From positions 44,025 through 108,024 of the forward strand of contig JAPYMA010000072.1 of assembly GCA_035041965.1 (NCBI GenBank): a stretch of DNA of 64,000 nt, in the 5' to 3' direction. This document shows, piece by piece, positions 24,201 through 39,200 of this stretch. The stretch is from Anisakis pegreffii. Lineage: Eukaryota; Nematoda; Chromadorea; Rhabditida; Anisakidae. A program made the position numbers and the translations under genes. Within the stretch, counting starts at the first letter, position 1. The number at the start of each line of letters is the position of its first letter. A model generated the notes under the pieces. The model was not told the DNA's origin. It made no database searches and saw nothing but the letters and a program-made list of their open reading frames with translations.

Positions 24201-27200
24201 GCGGATTGATAGGTTGTTAGGTCATCGACGTTGTTCCTTTGTTAGCATGATATTATATTAGACATATGCGAATAATATTAATAATAGTGGTAATAATACT
24301 GCTGAATGTAGTGAATATGAGTTCGCTATTATTTGCAGTACAATCCGAAGAGATCAAAACAACAACTTCCGGTTTTTCGATTGCACTTAACTACTCTTAG
24401 TTATTCACTCCGATTTTGAGGAGATTTCAATGCTAGATAAAGTGTTTATGTTTATTGCAAATATGGAACATAAGTAATCTGATCGCATATGGCACTTTAT
24501 TCACTTGAGTGTTTTCGTTCAGAGGGAAACGGCTTAAATTGAATATTAAGAGACTAAATGCTAATAGTTCAGTCCGTTGTTTACGGAAACTAAAATTCAG
24601 AAGGAGGAGATGGAGTAAAAGATGGGGATTAATAGATGAATAGAGTAATATTTTCGAGCATGTTCTCCATATGATATATTGTTGCTTACAGCACATACCA
24701 TTTCTTCGACTTAATTGCTCATGTCCTTTGCAACTCGTAGATTCATTGGACTCTTTCGAGGATGCCTGTCTTTCTCCTGAAGAGATACAAGTTCCATGTG
24801 TCATCCTTCTCGTTCCGCGTATTTTTACTCGTAAACGCCTTAGAAATGAAAACATTAAATGATGTCCGCCAGATGGATTTGATATCAAACGTTTGTGAAT
24901 AGTGACATCAATAAACCAATGATATGCCTACCCATAAACTCATATCAGTAACAATATCAAGAACAATGACCTCGATAAAATTGTTATCGCAAACGTATTA
25001 TCACGTCTCACCTGTCATCTTTTTCCTAATATCCCATTATTCTATTTTATTATTCCAATTCGCGATTTACTCTCAACATCCAGAGCGATGAAATTGTGTT
25101 GCTTTCGAAGCTTTAAAAATCGTTAGCATTCATAGCTACTGTACCTTGTCCCTAATAATACTTTGCTCAGCCTTACAAAATTCCTAGCATAGGCCGTTGG
25201 TTGAGTTCAAACTATAACTCTGCCGTATTTTGTGGCTCTAATTATTCAAGCGGTATCTAGCGCTGTACAAACCAATACGTCGTACTAATTTCGCAAAGTG
25301 ATCGCTTCCGAAAGATCTTACCTAAGCTCATGAGACCATTCTTCAGTGTCCAGTCGTTTTTTATAGTTTAGTATTCTTCGAAAAGTACCCATCCAAATTA
25401 ATCAGGAATGCAGTAGTGTTTCAGGAATTTGTCTTCGCAACAACAAATAACTGATCACCACGGACTGATTCTCTCAATTTTTCAGTGATTTTTAACAGAG
25501 ACCATCTAACATACCTAACATAAAAACCATATTGATTCCATTTGTTTGGTTTGTCTTAAAGATTCTTCAAAAGTCATCCAAAGAAAACCTATTATATTTG
25601 ACCATATGTGTCTTATTGCGTGCCGGTGTTTGTTTAGATCGTATCAGATACAAATGATGTCATCACTTGATTAACCTCATCGAAAAATGAGGACAATCTA
25701 CGCCGATACGGATTAGAAACTGGACTGTTGGCTCGGCGGGATTAGCGGGTTGTTTTTGGTGCTGTGTATAACCATCGTTTTTTAATTCATTGAAACCTCA
25801 TCGTAGTATTAGAACTTTATCGAAGGCTGTAATATCTGCAATATTCGGAACTCACGAAGTCGATTACTCAACAGATGCTATAGAATTTGTTTTCCTTTAG
25901 CTGTCGGTATTATGCGAGAATGATTCAAGTATAATTTTGATCTCAACGTAAGCTTGAACTTGAGCTAACCAACGATTGAAGTTACATCTCAGGTTCTCCA
26001 CTTCAACTTCCTCCCGTGGCACCTAAGCGATTGAGTGAGTAAGTTCTAGAGGTCGCCTGTAATATGTTATCGTACTCGCCGTACAAGCGAACACTTCCTC
26101 TCTCCATAAGTGATTCATTTGGATGTTGTATGGAATGTATTTTATTACGTTGAGCATTTCAAAACATTTCATTTATCAGTCATTTGATCAAAAATGTTTT
26201 TATTTTTCTCAGTGCATATTTTGACTGTGACTCACTGATTTTTGGTGATCAAAATTATCGTGATGCAATTAAAACGATCGCATAGTACAATTAAGTTTGT
26301 CATTCCATAATATTTTCTTCAAAAGAATGTCACCATTCTGCTTAAAAAATATTTTACTTTCCTCCTAAAGTCCATTAGAACTCAGCTTCGAAAGCTTTTT
26401 GAATAGGAATCTTTTATAACTTCTATTGAATAATCGTTTCGAATGAAAGGGAAAATTGCTGAGGGAAAAAGTTTGTTCACTTGACACATATAATTATTTA
26501 TGCGGTGCGTGATTGAGGCGTGTAAAATTTTCATCATGCTGTTATAAATTCCAGAAGTATTACAGTTTTGTGGCATCGATGTGAAGCAAAAATATTATTT
26601 GATCGTTCATTTGCGACTGATGAATTATCAGTGAAATTTTCGCGTGATGGTTAATTTTTTGGAACATTCATTCAACTCGATCGAAAGTAGTGTATAATCC
26701 TATCATAGAAATTCCGATATTGAAAGGGGACGCAAATGTCAAACGAGAGGCTGGCTCTGTGCAGACTGCTTTTATCATGAATGTTATCGAATTCTGAAAG
26801 TTTGAGTCATATGGCGGATGATTTATTTGTAAGTAGTCATGTGACTTTGGTTTTTGAACTAGAAACGGCGGCTTTGGGATAATGGAACAAAATTGCTGCG
26901 AGTGTAATCAATCCATTAGTTTTTCAAAATTTTCACGTTTTTTTAAAAATTCGCACATTCCGACATCGAAAAATTGGACGAATTATGAAAATTTTTTGAA
27001 TTTACGGATATTGATCACATGTTCAATCCATTAACAAACTCACTTAGTACAAAATCCCGGATGTATTCACTTGCCTAATGCGTATAAATAGATCCTAATC
27101 GTAACGCATTTGTCAGTTGGTCTAAGGCAGTGCTTTAAATTTCGACTCATTTTGTGACGGATTGTCATCCTACTGATGTATCAACCTTGAATGAAAAATT

Positions 27201-30200
27201 TTGTAGCATGTCGAATCATATGAAAGTGATAAACTGGATGAATTTTTTAGGATGAGTACCTCATAAATTGCTTCAAAAACATAATTTGGCTTAATATTAT
27301 ACCACCAACCATCATATTGTACGACCTTATTATTATACCATCTATTTTTGATGGATGTTTTAGCACAAGGAAAGCATTCGCGTTTTGTTTAAACAGAAAG
27401 GTTGCTATTTTACGAGCGAATTTTATGATGAATGCTCTGCCTTATTTGTTTACTTTTTATTCTCTTTTTGTGTACTAAATCGATGTTTTATGTTATTAAA
27501 CACAACCCGAGTCAAATCTTCGTAAAACACAAATGGCATCACTCTTATTTGCAATTCTGATAAAGCAGATAGACTGGGCGAGCGGTCGCCAAACTCTGTT
27601 GATTCAGTCTGTATTTTATTGAGTTCTTGATGATGAAGACGATCGGCTGCATTCGACCACATTCAATCAGCAATTGTTCAGTCGAATTTGCGCTTTTAAT
27701 TAAATTTTTTTGGTCGCATTCATCTCGTTTCTGATGACTCCAATCAATTTCCTTTAGTATGATTAGAAAAGAACGGTGTTCGAGGAGGTTTTCAATATCT
27801 CAGCAGAAACAATGCATCTTTTTTTTTCTGTCCACTCATCATCGTTTTGCATTTCGTTCATAGGAGCACAAGCTGTACAATTCGTAATAGTGTAAGGAAA
27901 TACGAGGGTTTATTTCAACCCCTCATAAGCTCCTTATAAACCTAAACAGCCTGAGCTCAAGCTTGCTCAAAAGCATGAGCTCTATGCGAAACTCATTCCG
28001 AGAGGATGAGGTTGAACTAAACCTATTCGAATTTTTTTCAATTTGCTCAGCAAACCAGAAAGATTTTGTTTACAGTTAGTAGCTGACCGACTCGGTCATA
28101 TGAGACTCTGATGTTGAGGGTTGGTTATTCATTCGAATAATAAACAAACATAAATAACGATTTGAAGATCGCACAAAACTGAGTGGTTCTTTAGTTGTCT
28201 TTCCCTACAGCTCTTTGGAATTCTTCTAATGAATAGAGACGAGAAAATATTTGATAAAGTCTAAACTCCGGTGTTATTTGATGAGTAATTATTTATGTTA
28301 AGAAGAATTTCATCTCCACTTTTGTTTTAAAAACATCCGAAATGTCTAGGATTCGTTTCAACAAAAAACTGCATCAATTTAGTGATTCACAACCAGTCCA
28401 ATCGCTTACTAACACGGTTTCGTTTTGTTTCAGCAAATCAAATGAGGTTATGCATTTCTTACGATTAGAAAGGCATTATTCTCCAATAGAAACGCCACTT
28501 TTTCGGTGACGCTGATTTATGACCGATGAGGGAGCCAAAAGAATTGGTGCTAACTGGTGTTTTCCTTCCCCTTTCGGGTCCTGAACTATTACAAGGATTA
28601 AAGAACTCAATTGTTAATAGTGTTTTGTTGAATTGGCGTAATCTATTGGAATTTTTTTTACATCGAACATAAAAACGAATGGCCGTATGGTGAACCCGTA
28701 CTATGTCACGCAAGATGTATGTAACTGCGCGATTGTCCTTCATTGAGAGCGAAGGGTTCACTCCTTAGTTAGAAAGAGGAATTCTTTCCATCAGCAGCAA
28801 TCCCTATTTATTTTGCAAAGATCACCTTCAAAGTGGGACATTCTCGGAACGTATAGCAAGAAAAATTTTCTTCGAGAGAATCCCTCTTCCTAATTCTCGT
28901 TCCTATTGCGGAGAATTTCATTACAAAATTTCATACGTATAACGTACGATACCCATACCTTACGTTACGACAAATAGTTAAATTCGAAACTGAAAACAGT
29001 GGCAGTTTTTGAAGGTGATGTGGAGCGAAAAAATTTATTGCTAACTAGTATTTGAGTACACAAATGATATCGATAACAGTGCCGATAGTAGTATTCGTTT
29101 GACCCCCTACTGTGTGTTTGTGAATTTATCTGATGTTAGTGTTGTGTTTATACAAAATGAAGTGCATTCGAATGAGATGAACTGATTTTGAGTTTTAAGA
29201 AGCTGATCATAAGGGGTGGTGTTTATGTAGTGAAGTGTTTGTGGATGAAAGCTAGAGCACAGCTGCGCACTCCTTAATCTTCTCCTAAATCACTCAAAAC
29301 GACATTTTACTCAGACTTACCAGTCGACTGACAATCAACAGACAGCCTCATAATGCCAGACGCGCACCAGCTTCATTGCTTATCGTCAGCACATATCCAT
29401 GTTAACATAACATTCAAAAAGTTTTCATTCCTTTATGCAGTCACTAGCTTGAAATGCTTAAATTTGAGCATCGCTGATTTGATTAACGAAAATTCGTGGA
29501 CGAATTCGGTTGATTTTCATTGCGTTTTCTGCAAGTTGCATGTTTTTGAGACCATCTGTCGATATTTCATTGGATTTAAATCTCGACTGATTCATCCCTG
29601 CTTTACTTCGCTGCAGTTGACAGCATCTAGCTACCTTTAAGTGGATTAACTGAACGGCTGTAATTCGATTGATCATTGATTTTATTGACTGTAAGTCGAT
29701 TAACTCAATGTTTATCTAACCAAATATATTTAGAATTGATGAGTTACCGTTTTCACAACATGACAGATCGTTTTTTGACCTCGAGAAAATATCTTCAAAA
29801 ATTTTCCTGCTCTATGAGCAGAAGCCAACGCTAACTGTTCTAATTTAAGGCATTACTAATAAGCTCAACCGCACCCACTTCGTAGAATTGCGTTCAAATT
29901 AAAACGTTGTGCAATCGTACCTGTTTCTGGTGGTCATCGAACGTATTCCAGACAGTCGTGTGTTCAACTGGTGAAAGAAATGAGAATGTAATGTGCAACA
30001 TGCTATGATGGGTTTGCTGTAATGAAGAGAATCACTGAAATGATTTGAATGCACACAAGAGATAGTTGTCATGATATTATTGTCTGTTATTAATTCTCAA
30101 CGAAATGATATTGAAGGAGATTTATGTGATATTATTATTATTAAACAACGCATTAACGGGCAGTGCAACGCTGAAATGTTGGTGGTGATTAGGGCGATAA

Positions 30201-33200
30201 TCGCCTTCAATCTTATTTGCATCATCCATTTACTTTATAGTTGATTATAGGTGCAAGGCTTATACGAATTATCAATCTTCTCTTAACTTTTACCTCTTCA
30301 ATCAGCATCTGTTTGTGTTAGTTTATGATCATTAGGAGAAGTAAAATGTGTTCCATAGTATATCGTGAAAAAATTTTAATTAAGGCTCTCTTCCTCTAGA
30401 GAAAACACCAGAAAAAGTAAGAATTCGTTCCATTACTAGATTATTGGTATTATTGGTATGTCGTTCCATTGCTAGATTATTATTGGAACTTTTTCAAACA
30501 TTGAAAGGTTGAATAATGACGTTTTTTCTGGCTTGGTATTCCCGTTATCCTGATGAGAATGACACATATTCGAGTTTGACTTGATCGTATGATTTGACTT
30601 GACGGTGCAAAATTTGCTCTGATTCAGCGTTGTCTCACTCGCACTGCTCTTTCTACCAATGATTAGCGCTAAAAAAATGGCAACGGTTCCTCTGCACCAT
30701 TGAGGAGACGTTGACATTAACGTGGAAATTTGTTCGTCCTTCATTGTTCGATTGCTGATTTTATTTCGTTTTGTGTGCGGTTGTGGTTTGAGGATTTATC
30801 GCGCACACCCATTCACGAATCACTATATGATGTCTGCATTATATATTGTCACAAATTTTTGAACTTTTCTTATTCATGAAAACACTCATTTGTTGGCGAA
30901 CAGAACTTCGTCGAAAACGATAATTATTGTTTTTGATGGAAATTGATATGAATAACTGACATCATTCGAAGTAAGAATTCTTTCGTTGAATCGTTCGTTT
31001 GTTCATTTACTTCGTTGGCATGTTGATTCGATTATAATTCACTGAAAAAATAACACTTCAAGTGGCATTATATTTGCAGATTTTAAAGTGTATTATTTCA
31101 TATTTTTGCTTTCTCTGTGTAATCGAAATGCAGGACGAACATCAAATTTACTTTGGATGCGTTTGTTCCATATGAAAACCACTTTTTTTCTATTCAAGAA
31201 GCAGATGCTTTTTTTTCATTTCAAATATTTTCATTCGTCTTTGTGTGCACATTCATTGTTCATTTCACTCATCCAGCTCGAACACGGTGTCAAATTTTGT
31301 GGTATTGTAGTATTATATCGTTTCATTTATCGACTGTCTGGCGATTATTATTTTTTACATCTGTAAATGTATGATTACTTTGTTTCATGTTTGTAAGCAC
31401 AAAACTGCATTTCCTCTGATTTGCTTTCAACTTTCAAAATTTTGCAGCATTCATCGTCCCGTTCCATCTTTAAATTTCTCAATTTTTCCATTCCTTCTCA
31501 TAAGGTGTTCCTTGCTTGTCAGTTTCTCCACTGGTAATCTTAGTTCTCTTCAGAATCAATGATTGATTCGATTTTGCGTCATATTCTATCTAGATCTGTC
31601 AAAGCAACAGTTGATGTTGAATGGTTAAAATGGGATCTTTTCGGAGTAAGTTCTGTGCTGGTGGTGTCCCGTAGAGAAGATACGTATACATCAAATCAAC
31701 GTCAATAATAAGGGAACATAATAAATTCATTTTGTGTCCCATAATGAAATTAGAATTGCTTTCAGCCAGCAATCAATTGAACGTTGACCAAATTTGTTAG
31801 TCGCTTTCGCTCACTCATCACATTTGCATTTGACTGAATGTAAACACAAAATTGTTATCGTTTCATGTTCTTTGTTAAGCAAAATTGACTTTATCCGCTG
31901 AATGTTCGACAAACTTCATGTGTTCAATGTGTTGCTGCTGAATTGAGTTCTGAATTGCTTTAGTTTTCTTGCCCATTCAATTCATTGCCGCAAAACTCGA
32001 TTCTGTGTCATTGGTAGTGTTGAAAACCTAGTAACTGAAACTAGCAATTGAAACTCGCATGACTATTAGACGTTCAATGTGCATCATGAAAAGTCACTCA
32101 ATTATTCGTTCTTACTGTTATGCGACCAATAATGACTAACATTGCTCCTTATAAATTTAAAACTTTCTCTCAACAAAACGCCATCTTAATCAACATTTTA
32201 CATTCATTTATTGCTTTACATTTTTATTGCTTTCATTTTAAATTTATGCCTATTAATACTTTTTATATGCTACCTGTTTAATCTTTTTCGTTTTCAGTTT
32301 TTTTTTCTTTCTCTTTTAGTCGGCAGTTTTTTCTTGTTTACATGTTCACGTTTATATTCTTATGTGCCTATATGTCAATGTGCTTTATTGCGATTGCTTT
32401 ACTGACAATAAACTTACAATGTGACGAATTGAAGTTTGCATTAGGAGATATTCAAAAGGTCTTGAATATTGATGTGGGGAGTGCGGCGATTCGTGAAACT
32501 GATAACTTCACAGTGGTGCTTACTTATGGCATTTCGAATAATACATCTATCTTTCGTTAGATTGCATTTTCGCATCGTTTTGAGTGAAGGAACGAATTGA
32601 ATTAATCAATGTTTGCATCTCTTATGTTGTCGGTGTTCTGAGGTGTGAGTTCATCGCACTTTAATCATAAATTTCTCTAGTTTCATCAGTTTTAATGCCA
32701 AAATCTATAGTGGAATGTAAGGGAACTGTAATGAAAACAGCTGAAGTGCATTGCCAAAAAAAATTCCAATTCGAATACGACCTGAAGAAATTTTATGTTT
32801 CTCTTGTAATTTCCCTTGCTCGATGCAGCAGAGCGCTGAAGTCAGCGTTTTATTATGCATTTGTGAGCGCTGCTACCGATACTGACTAAAAATTTTACAT
32901 TTGGCGCAAACTACACTTTAGATGAATCGTTTGTGATCAATCGTCGCCATGATTTGCTTGCCAAGTGATATGATTTGTGTCAACGTTTGAAACACCGACT
33001 GATAAGAGAAATGTATTATAGTCGCGAGATTTCCATCAGTGATAAGAAGACTCTTATCAGTATCAGCTCATAAGGTTCGAGTTAGCCTTCAAAGTTATGG
33101 ATGAGACACTCATTGATATCATTAACATTTCATTGTTTTTGCTTTTAGCGATCGATGGTTTTTTGAGTTAGCGAGGATCACTTATATTCAATTTTCATGT

Positions 33201-36200
33201 TATCAATTTAGACAAGAATGCATCTCGGCGAAATTTTTCTTTCTAAAAGACGTCACATGAAATTGGGTGTCATCTAGCTGTCAAGATGTCATTTCCCTTT
33301 CTTACAAAGTATTTTGAAATGCATTCGTCATCAGCGCTTTGAAGAAATCGGTTTAAATTTGACGCGATTACCTTCATTGTTCACCATGTTCTACCGGTGT
33401 TCCACTCGTCAGCGATAATCTAACTGCGCGAATCACTTGGCTGTCACTGACTGTAGTAATCAGCTAATTTAAAAAATCAACGAATTTACCTCATAACCTC
33501 ATTTCACTCGCGCGACTGCAATGAGTTTTCCTAACAATATTGCTCAATATCACTCTTGTTGAGTTCTGATTTCATGCTTGTTCAAGCTAGCATCTGTGTC
33601 CTATATAGGCACAGTGGGTCCTTTGAAATGTGTCGCCATTCAAGTTGCAATAGTGTTGGATAGTGCTAGAACAATAGCTCTTTGAAGCTTGATCATGAAG
33701 CTGAGCGTAAGACTGAGGCCATTTACGGTGACACCTGAACGCTGGTATCACCATAAAGCTGAATCTAACGATGAGATTAGCTTAATTTAGGTGAAACTTT
33801 TGACTATTCAACTGTATTGTGCCGTGTTGATACACTAGGATGGAATCAACACAGTGTTTTCGCCCTGACGTCATCCTGTAAATTGTTTGATTCTCGTCAA
33901 TAAATCAAGTTTTATCAGCAATTATTCAATGCACTTGTTCCTTAGTCTGAGTCAGTTAGTTTTTGGTGACATTCCTTGGCAGATTATCGTATCTTTAGCC
34001 AATTATGTATAGTTGTATTTAGTGACAACACACTTAACAGCAATATTATCGCGCTTCTATCGTTATCATCGGGCAAATTACAATGTTTTGGTACCTTCAG
34101 TGTTCCTTCATCTGAGAGTCAATCTTAAATGTTAACAAAAACAAATTTACGGTCACAGTTATTGATTGTAGCTTATGGTTAAAAGCTGAAATTGTGTTGA
34201 ATTTTTCAGTTTATATAATATTGAACAAACTGCGATCACTTTATATTTTATGATGACATTAACGATGTGAAGTGATTTATTCGTTCGTTCTGTTTTGCGC
34301 ATTTTGATCTGTTTTGAGAGTCTGTTTATATTGTCAATTATACGTCACCAATGTTAGCCTTTCGCATCTTTTAAGTTATCGTTCCAAAGCTGTCAAATTG
34401 TGGGATGAGAATTGTTTGTAATCGATCGAAATGAACCGGTCACGTTTAACTTGGTTTGTTAGAAGCTCATTAGCATTTGAAAATGTCGATGAACTCTTGA
34501 ATGTTTCATGCTTACAAAGAGATAATTGAAATCAGCTGAAGAGAGAATATGAAAGATCAGGAGAATGCTGAAGGAAGTTGTTTGTTAGTTTTGCCTTCCT
34601 CATCTTTTGTGCGACTCTTGAATAGTTTAATCGTAGACCGAAATTCTCGGTTTTTTATCGCGGACCGATTATAACTCATCAGCGATGTCCTTGTCGGGAA
34701 TAATAAAAAGGTCATTGCTGTCAAATGAAGTGAATCTCGCTGGAGAACTCGTGAAAGTCTCCGAAACTGAACTGTAAATGAGCATAATAATTCATAGCTT
34801 TTCAAGAATTTATTTCGGCAATTTCATCAAATGCTCCACACTTTTGCTGTCTTTGGCGATTGTTTTGTTGAAGTGTGCGATACCGCATCTTCTGACCTTC
34901 GAAGTGGCGGCAGTTTTAGAACTGAAATTTTCTTGAATGTTGCAACGAGAAGTTGCATGCTAGAGTTCAAAAATTATCCAGTTTTTAGGCAGAGTTGATT
35001 GAATCTGGAGGTTGAGGCCGAGTTGAATGATGAAATCTGTAACGGTGTGACAGTAGACATCCTGAAATGATTTACTGTCAAGCTGTATGAAGGTCTTTGT
35101 TATGTTGACTCATTCTCTTTGCATGAGCATCGTCTATTTGGGTGACTAATTTTTCAAAGCTTATGATAATGTCAGAATGCATTGTGATGCATTGTGTTTT
35201 GTTCACATTCAATTTGATCGCAATCGATTTTTTTGCATATTTTGTTGATTTCAACGTTGCTGTCACGTTATCGTAAGCAGTCGTGGGTGTCACTGATTGT
35301 GTCATTTCAAATTCGATTTCGACGCAAACCAGGGGCTTTATTGAATTTTTGAGCACTGACACTGTCGTTGATTACGGATTCCGACTGCTTGTTTGTTCAT
35401 TTATTAGTGACTCACCATTGAGCTCTTGTTTGATTATTGCCGTTTCGTGTCAATCGCCTTCCAGTGTTAATTTATACTTTGATTCGCTACTCATTGACGT
35501 ACGCGAAGCCTCAGTAGAAAGTCGAACTCTCGAATACCCCTTGCCGCACCGATATTTCCGAATTCAGAAACATACCATTAGTGATGTTTACGTTAAAGGC
35601 TGTGCACTGCTTCTGGCTCTGAATATTTCGATCTGAATTCAGGAATATACCATTGGTGATGTTAGCTGCATTTCACCACCAGTCCCACAGAAATTTTCCT
35701 ACGTACGTCAGTGTGGATTTGCATCGTTCGACGAGTTGAGACGTTTCAATTGATTCATTCTTATTGATAGGAGGTAGTGTAAAGTGGTGCCGTATTTTGA
35801 TCGTATCTGCATAATTTCCAACCGCAAATATTCTGATCATTCGTGACTTCGGTTCGTGCTGAATTCAGTGAGCATCTGAAGCTGAATACTGCGTTCGTTA
35901 TTGTATATATACCTGTCGCCTAAAATGTCTTCACTGTGCGCATATCGTCACAGTTATCTTCAACATCGTTCAGCATCACTGGCTACCACAAGTCGACCAT
36001 CTGAATTTCAGTGGTTCAGTGTAGCGCTTAAGAATTTGAGTAGGCCGTTTGCTTTTCGTTTGATTTCAATATGCACATTTCATTATCCATTTTTGTGCTT
36101 GTTGAAACCTTTGATATGGTTCAGTGGATTCGAATTTTTCAATTTCTGTTGGTGAACGTGCGGAAAAATTACAAAATGTGTCAAGTATAGGCTTGAGAAG

Positions 36201-39200
36201 ATTCACTCCGAAAAACAAATCAAACCATTTGTCCACACATCTATCATTTCCCCCGCTGAAATCCCCATCAGATGCACAGTTCTAATTTTCAAATCAAAAT
36301 TTACGTTGAAATTAGCTAATGATGGAAACTCACTGCCAGTACCCACTATTCCTTAGTTTGACTAAAAAAACTGTGTAACTGCTTGAGAGGAAAGAAGTAT
36401 CTGTAGTTATTCTTCGTGTTGCTTCATAAATTTTCCCTTACATTCTCTATTATGATCCAGTTTTTCTTGTGTTCAATTCTGTGCAACTACAGAATTCATT
36501 CCCAGCAAAATAATGAGTTGATTCATTCAGATCGCTGCCTAATTTTTCACTTCTTTTTTTTTCTTGGTTGATACATGTGACAAACATCTATTGGTTTGAC
36601 TCATCGAAATTGATTGGCATCTGTCCTTCGACTGAGAAATTGAGTAAACACCCAAATTTTTTTTGAAACAAGAAGGCGAAAATGCGTCTAATCATGAACT
36701 CATCATGCTCATACTAGTTCTTAAAAACATTAAATCAAAAAACGTAATTCAATGAGTTTAGCGTTTATTTTAACACATTCCTTTGCAGATACGAACAGCT
36801 CAGAGAACTCGAACGATTCAGGCCCTCAGCCAGAATCAGTGTTGAAACTAACCAGTCCACCAGCTACTCCAGTCGCCGAACTAAATGACAAACCCACCTC
36901 ACCACCAATATCCACTACTATTCCTCATGTCAATAGCTCATCGCAAGATCACCAACGTCCAATATTCAAAACCATCTCACCGCCAATATCCAGCATTCCT
37001 TACGTTGTTGAATCAAAACAATCAAAAGTGCCAACTGAAATGTCACCTCAATTCGCTTCACCTCAGACTTCTTCTGCGCAACCACTACTAACGTCCTATG
37101 AACGAACGAACGAATCGAATCAGAATAGCCTACGTCTAATGACCTCATCCACATCGGAAACTTTACCTTCTGGCATTAAAAGTCCTCCTGCCATCCGAAG
37201 TCCTCCTATCTCACCTCCTTGGCAACATCCAGTATCATCCCTTCCATCGAGTTTTACCTACTCACATTCTTCGGTGCCGATTAAACCACTACCTTCAGCG
37301 TATTCACAACCTCATCCTCATCAACCACCCCCAATACCTGAAAGGTAGTCACTGCTCGCTTCATCTGCGTTTTCAAATTACCTGCTAAGAATGTTCATAT
37401 AGAGATGGTTTCGTCGATGATTTGAGGTTTCGTTGACGATTGTGTTTTGCAGGGTAGGAAGTGTGACACTTCCACCGTTGGTCAGTACGGTGGATAGCCA
37501 AAGGAAAAGTCTTACGGCGAAATTTCTCGAGAACAAACAACAACAACAGCAACAGGAACAACAAAGTGTCATTAAAGCTGCAGATAGCAGTGAAATTGAA
37601 ACCGATGAGGAGACTTATAATGAGGTGAATTTGTCGTAGTTGTATGAATTATTTCGTAGGTTTGCTCTAGAATAACAGCAGTAATGTTTTATCATGAAAT
37701 ACAATTGTCTTGACCCATTGAAACCCCACCGAACATCATATCCACATTTCAAACGGCTTTTTCTCAGAGTATTGATACTGCATAATGATAACCACAGCGG
37801 TGGAGAATGATTAATTGAGTGAAGAGAATCGTTGCTAAGATTTCTTCATATGGAATCTGTTTGTTCGCAAACGTTTTATCACAGAATATCTGTTGAAAGT
37901 TTTTTGGATACGAAAATATTCGATGAGTTTAGAGCAATGATGTGAAGCAAGCAGATGTTGATGAGGATGATGATGACGATCGCGTGAACCCTTTCGATAT
38001 TTGGAAATCGCGAGTTGATGGAGGAGAGACGCCAGCAGTGCCAACAAACAAAACTAATGATCATCATGGCAGCCTGGTGCAAACAACGATCGAGAAATTT
38101 TCAAGACAGGTTAGCGCTGATACAACGGCCATTAACTTTTCATAAGATGATGCAAAACAGGCTGTTAGCATTCTTTCAGTTGACTCAAGCAAATGCATGA
38201 ATTGACCACAAAATGGTCTCTATCGCAAAAAGCAAAGTACCAAATTATCTCCTTCGAAGGCGTTTGCTTAGAACAGTTTTGAGTACCATTTTTGAAAGTC
38301 TGATTCAACGATAGGTTGGATGAATTATTACACGGTGCTGCCGCTTTACTCGGTTGCCAATATTCTGATTGATGAATTTCAGCGCGTCGCTGAAAATGTA
38401 TCATTCGATGACGAACCACTAAACGGCATAAGGTCTTCTTATTCGGTACGGTTTCCGAATAAATGAAATTTTTTAGATCACTTAAATAGCTTTTTTCAAG
38501 CCTATTTCTTTTGTGGCAAGGATGTCCGTTTTTTGAGATACTCTCGATGTGTTATTGTGAGTGGTTTTGATTCTCACTGTAAGATTTTCCTCTGATTTTT
38601 TGGTACCGCTGGAGAAATTTGTTAGGGAGAAGTTTTACGGAGTACGGCGTTCTCGCTAAATTTTTGAAAAATAAGGGTGGCAAATTATATGTTGCCTGGT
38701 TGGTAAGTCCGAGTTATGAGATCAACAGAAGGACGTGATGATAGGGTATTGCTGGAAGTTTTGACCGTCAATATAAGATTTCGTCATTTTAAGAATACGA
38801 CAGCTGGTGACGGTAATCCGGTGCGGCATTCGTTGATTAGTTTAGTGCCGGAAGAGGATGTGCCGTTATTGTTGGAAGCGATGGCCGAGAAGGTTCGTTG
38901 ATATCGCTCGAAGTGACTTTTATTCATAATGTCCATACTGATTACCGATTGAACATCATCTTCAGCTCTACTTTATCGTTATTCATTTCCTCTCAGAACT
39001 TTCGGTGACTTGTCATCCGCCATCAAATATTCCTAGTTCGAATACCTGTGATTCATGACGAATATAAGTAATGAAATCGCCTCGTAACTGTCTTTCAAGC
39101 AGGTTCTCTTCATATGTCTGCGTTACAGTTGAATTTCGAATTCGAAGATGTGACTTCGACGCCATCCAGTTCGAATGAAGGAATAATTCACGATACGAAT

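Larger units (their letters stand above)
22101..36788 (+). other. 14.7-kb intron
   Basis: No other gene is recognised on either strand. It holds AT-rich sequence, short TAA-type trinucleotide runs (23314-23353, 24271-24309), a small inverted repeat (27906-28023) and a short imperfect duplication near 35560-35670. The phase on both sides agrees, so exons 11 and 12 can be joined across it. Confidence 0.6.

Noticed and set aside
24433..24888. 151-codon open frame on the minus strand
   Set aside because: It lies in the long intron, with low-complexity Leu-rich and basic stretches, no family resemblance and no partner exons.
38303..38382. Upstream extension of exon 15 with an open frame (WMNYYTVLPLYS...)
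   Set aside because: The TTTCAG at 38377-38382 is a much better acceptor and keeps the phase. The extension has no splice site of similar quality.
38613..38702. Possible exon ending at a GTAAGT donor
   Set aside because: It would leave an intron of about 25 bases before the next exon, too short to be spliced, and its phase does not fit.
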